Source of the DNA: Micromonospora sp. WMMD1128
Lineage (GTDB): Bacteria > Actinomycetota > Actinomycetes > Mycobacteriales > Micromonosporaceae
Assembly (NCBI RefSeq): GCF_027497235.1
Contig: NZ_CP114902.1
Coordinates: 372,001-436,000 of the forward strand
Direction: 5' to 3'
DNA: 64,000 bases
The translations under genes were made by a program, and so were the position numbers. Shown here piece after piece: positions 61,254 through 64,000 of the stretch (positions are counted from its first letter, which is position 1; each line of letters starts with the position of its first letter). The notes below the pieces were generated by a model, which was not told the origin of the DNA, ran no database searches, and worked only from the letters and a program-made list of their open reading frames with translations.

Positions 61254-62129
61254 GTGCATCACAACCGTCTCAAGACCGCAGCGCTGCTCGGCCTGTTGAC
61301 CTCGCTGATCCTCGCGGTCGGCTACTGGTTCGGCGGTAGCGGCGGACTCGTCATCGCCGTGCTCATCTCGTTGCTGATGAACGGCGTGACCTACTTCTTC
61401 TCCGACAAGCTCGCGTTGCGCTCGATGAAGGCGCAACCGGTCAGCGAGGCACAGTTCCCCGAGCTGTACCGGATGGTGCGGGAGCTCTCCACCCAGGCCG
61501 GCAAGCCGATGCCCCGCCTCTACGTGAGCCCCACGTCGCAGCCCAACGCGTTCGCCACCGGGCGCAACCCGCAGCACGCGGCGGTCTGCGTCACCCAGGG
61601 GATCGTGGAGATCCTCGACTACCGGGAGCTGCGTGGCGTGATCGGGCACGAGCTGTCCCACGTCTACAACCGGGACATCCTGATCTCCAGCGTGGCCGCC
61701 GGCCTGGCCGGCATCATCACCATGCTTGCCAACCTGGCCTGGTTCATCCCGCTGGGTTCCGACGACGAGGACGGCCCGAACCCGGCGGTGCTGCTGCTCA
61801 CCCTGATCCTCGGCCCGATCGCGGCCACCGTGATCCAGTTGGCGATCAGCCGGAGCCGGGAATACCAGGCCGACGCGTCCGGCGCCGAGCTGAGCCGCGA
61901 CCCGCTGGCCCTGGCCAGCGCCCTGAAGAAGATCCACATGGGTACGCAGGCCCGCCCGCTCGCGCCGCAGGGCCAGCTCACCAGCACCGCGCACCTGATG
62001 ATCGACAACCCGTTCAAGCGGGGCGGCGGCATCGCCGCGATGTTCGCCACCCACCCGCCGATGGAGCAGCGGGTGGCCCGGCTGGAGCAGATGGCCCGCA
62101 ACTCCGGCCCGGTGCAGTTCCAGCGCTGA
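61254..62129 (+). CDS. htpX: HtpX-family membrane zinc protease
   Basis: 291 residues from GTG (AAGGAG at 61239-61244). Two N-terminal membrane helices, zinc site HELSH near 132-136, a second pair of helices around 150-215, and [24 protein letters not shown] (the third ligand Glu near 202). Acts in membrane protein quality control at the cytosolic face, often heat- or stress-induced. Own promoter region upstream; strong hairpin downstream. Confidence 0.97.
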   Translation: MHHNRLKTAALLGLLTSLILAVGYWFGGSGGLVIAVLISLLMNGVTYFFSDKLALRSMKAQPVSEAQFPELYRMVRELSTQAGKPMPRLYVSPTSQPNAFATGRNPQHAAVCVTQGIVEILDYRELRGVIGHELSHVYNRDILISSVAAGLAGIITMLANLAWFIPLGSDDEDGPNPAVLLLTLILGPIAATVIQLAISRSREYQADASGAELSRDPLALASALKKIHMGTQARPLAPQGQLTSTAHLMIDNPFKRGGGIAAMFATHPPMEQRVARLEQMARNSGPVQFQR

Positions 62130-62143
62130 CCCCGTCCGTCCTC

Positions 62144-62179
62144 CTCCGCCCGCGTCCGTCGTCCCGGACGCGGGCGGAG
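62144..62179. terminator. Strong hairpin between convergent htpX and MFS genes
   Basis: CTCCGCCCGCGTCCG and its exact complement form a perfect 15-bp stem with a six-base loop, located 14 bp past the htpX stop and 52 bp past the MFS stop. Probably terminates in both directions. Confidence 0.8.
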
Positions 62180-62231
62180 CCGCGTTCGGGCGGCGCGGCT
62201 CGTCGTCGGCGGCCCGCGTGCGGTCGGCGGC

Positions 62232-63416
62232 TCAGGCCGGCTCGGGCAGGCGGTCCGGCCGGGTCAACAGCACCGTGGCGAGCAGCACCAGCCCCGCCGC
62301 CAGGTAGGCCACGGCCGGGCCGAACAACGCGGCGGCGCCGCCGAGCAGGAAGACACCGACACCGGAGAGCATGATGTTCCCGGCGACGATCGTCGCCTCC
62401 ACCTGCCCCATCCGCTCCCGGGGCGCCAACCGCGCGAACGTCGCCTGCGCGCCGATCAGCCATCCGCCGCCGGCCCCGATCAGCGCGTTCGCCACGGCGA
62501 GCGCCCAGGCCGGGGCGTCGACGGCCGCCAGCAGGGCGGCCAGCAGCAGCGCCGTGGCGAGCGCGCCGGCCGCCACCACCTGGCCGGACACCCGGACCAG
62601 CCAGCCGCGACGCCCGACCAGCAGCACGAACACCGCGCCACCGAACGACGAGGCGGCAAGCACCACCGGCCGCCACGCGCCTCCGGACAGGTCCGGTGCG
62701 AGCGTCTCCGGCAGCCCGCCGGCCAGCATGGTGGCGAGCGTGAGCAGGGCGACCCCGCGCAGGATCGGATGGGCGGCGATGATCCGGGCGCCGGCGGTGG
62801 CCGGTGGTCGTGGGCCGCGGCGCTCCTGCCGGCCCACCCGCAGGCCGGTGAGGACCACGGCCGCGAGCAGGAACGAGGCCAGGTCGATCAGCAGCGCCAC
62901 CCGGGGGCCGATCGCCACCGTGACGCTCGCCCCGGCCAGCAGGCCGACGACCTGGCCGCTCTGGTTGGCGAAGGCGGCGAGCCCGAACAGCGGCAGGCGC
63001 AGCGGGGGCGCCACCGCCTCGGCGATGATCGCCACGTGCACGCTGCCGTACGCGGCCCGGACCGCGCCGAGCAGGCCGGCCGCCACGATCGCCGGCAGCG
63101 CCCGGGGAACCGCCGCCGGCACGGCGATGAGCACCGCGCCGGCCAGCGTGAGCCCGATCAGCATGGTGCGTCGGGCCAGCACGTCCAGCCAGCCGCTGAA
63201 CACGGTCGCGACGAGCAGCGCGGGCAGCGCCCGGGCGGCGTACACGGCGGCCGGCCCGAGCACCGAGCGCGTCTGGTCGTAGGCGAGCAGCAGCAGGGCG
63301 GCCAGCCCGACGAAATCGCCCAGCTCGGAGATGCCCCGGGCGACCAGCAGCCGGGACGCGACCGGGTGCCGGAACAGCGCGCGATAGCCGGGGGCGGGCG
63401 TCGCGGTGTCAGTCAT
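62232..63416 (-). CDS. MFS transporter
   Basis: 394 residues from ATG 63416, about 12 hydrophobic helices. MFS_1/enterobactin-exporter-like pattern (ALFRHPVASRLLVARGISELGDFVGLAALLLLAYD; FSGWLDVLARRTMLIGL with the motif-A-like Arg residues). Export of a small molecule is likely but the substrate is unknown. Upstream 182 bp before the next gene contain no clear feature. Confidence 0.85.
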   Translation of the reverse strand: MTDTATPAPGYRALFRHPVASRLLVARGISELGDFVGLAALLLLAYDQTRSVLGPAAVYAARALPALLVATVFSGWLDVLARRTMLIGLTLAGAVLIAVPAAVPRALPAIVAAGLLGAVRAAYGSVHVAIIAEAVAPPLRLPLFGLAAFANQSGQVVGLLAGASVTVAIGPRVALLIDLASFLLAAVVLTGLRVGRQERRGPRPPATAGARIIAAHPILRGVALLTLATMLAGGLPETLAPDLSGGAWRPVVLAASSFGGAVFVLLVGRRGWLVRVSGQVVAAGALATALLLAALLAAVDAPAWALAVANALIGAGGGWLIGAQATFARLAPRERMGQVEATIVAGNIMLSGVGVFLLGGAAALFGPAVAYLAAGLVLLATVLLTRPDRLPEPA

Positions 63417-63598
63417 CGCTTCGACGGGTCCGCTTCCTCGACCCGCAGCGGTGCGACCGCCATGCCGCTCATCCCGACCTCCGCACGCGTCGGCGGCCGA
63501 TCCCGCCGCCCCAGGCATGGACTCAGTTCGATCAGGAACCTACTCCCTCCCGGCCCGTACGGCAGCCCCTGTCCTTTGCCCCGCAGGTCAGATGGGTG

Positions 63599-64000
63599 TC
63601 ACTGTTCGCAGAGCCGCGACTGGGAGAACGACGGTGCCGGGGCGGGCTGGCCCCGCCAGACGGGATTGACGGCCACCGCCAGCGTCGGGGCCTGCCAGGC
63701 CGCACCGAGCAACTGGATGGTGCCGTACTCGCGCCGCCGCGACTCGACGTCCCCGCCGCTCAGGAAGCGGATCACCTGTTCGTCGACCTCCGGCTGGCCC
63801 AGCAGCCCGCCGTGCAGGCCGGGCATCTCGTAGACGGGGATCCGGGTGTACGGCCCGGGCGGGAGTTCCGTCGCGCTGACCGTGGGCAGGAAGGCGACCA
63901 TCCGGATCCCGGGGACCGGGCACATGGTCTGGTAGCGGTAGAACGGCGCCTGGGCCAGCAGCGACCGGATGAACGGCTCGTCCGGGCTGTCCCCGCCCCC
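63599..64000 (-). CDS. Alpha/beta hydrolase, C-terminal fragment (5' end beyond window)
   Basis: The last 133 codons only; the frame is open to the right edge. PGIRMVAFLPTVSATELPPGPYTRIPVYEMPGLHGGLLGQPEVDEQVIRFLSGG: the H in MPGLHGGLL is positioned like the catalytic His before the final helix of lipase/esterase-type hydrolases (compare the H-x-x-L-L pattern). Remainder truncated, so function cannot be refined. Confidence 0.6.
   Translation of the reverse strand, partial: GGGDSPDEPFIRSLLAQAPFYRYQTMCPVPGIRMVAFLPTVSATELPPGPYTRIPVYEMPGLHGGLLGQPEVDEQVIRFLSGGDVESRRREYGTIQLLGAAWQAPTLAVAVNPVWRGQPAPAPSFSQSRLCEQ

Noticed and set aside
1..64000. tRNA, rRNA, CRISPR, riboswitch or replication origin
   Set aside because: I saw no T-arm/anticodon-arm pairs, no spaced direct repeats of CRISPR size, and no recognisable riboswitch cores. 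A covariance-model scan would be needed to exclude small RNAs.

Overview
The window is a high-GC actinobacterial chromosome segment, most likely from a Micromonospora-type organism (family Micromonosporaceae). I infer this from the strong G/C bias at third codon positions, many GTG/TTG starts, the gene families present (DUF3107, DUF3152, MoeZ, GntR and TetR regulators, a Ser/Thr kinase with a carbohydrate-binding-like domain) and gene order. About 50 genes are supported, most in short operons with 1, 4 or 8 bp overlaps.

Layout, 1-30 kb. A truncated M28 peptidase opens the window, divergent from a four-gene signalling operon (receiver-SpoIIE phosphatase, CHASE3 histidine kinase, response regulator, inositol-monophosphatase-like enzyme). 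Then come a secreted coiled-coil/M15-like protein, a spermidine-synthase-like membrane protein, a Ser/Thr kinase, a TrkA/TrkH potassium system and a secreted glycerophosphodiesterase. A 0.64 kb gene-free stretch with an 18-bp inverted repeat precedes a tiny GntR repressor divergent from two coupled small genes. A complete branched-chain-amino-acid-type ABC transporter follows, then a RecQ-like helicase fused to a phosphoribosyltransferase domain, a metallochaperone with a His-rich partner, an XRE regulator and a methyltransferase.

26.6-37 kb. RNA helicase, DUF3107, TetR, a giant disordered protein, an alpha/beta hydrolase, two tandem DUF3152 metzincin-like proteins and MoeZ form a block that resembles, from memory, the mycobacterial Rv3206c-Rv3211 neighbourhood. 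A terpene-cyclase-like QW-repeat protein and an IS30-family element follow.

39.7-64 kb. proA/proB, an alkyltransferase-like protein with a repetitive tail, a MelB-type transporter with an S1P-lyase-like enzyme, and an ECF sigma factor with a membrane partner lead into a dispersed complex I gene set (nuoB, C, H, I, J, K, L, M, N). Unrelated genes separate nuoB from nuoC and nuoH from nuoI, and nuoA, D, E, F and G are absent. htpX, an MFS transporter and the C-terminus of a hydrolase close the window.

The most unusual non-genic content is a set of palindromic repeat families. One begins with TAA and supplies the stop codon of three different genes (the helicase, proB, nuoH). A second is a GATCATGAAGTTGGC palindrome seen three times. 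A third is interrupted by the IS30 element. I found no rRNA, tRNA or CRISPR array.
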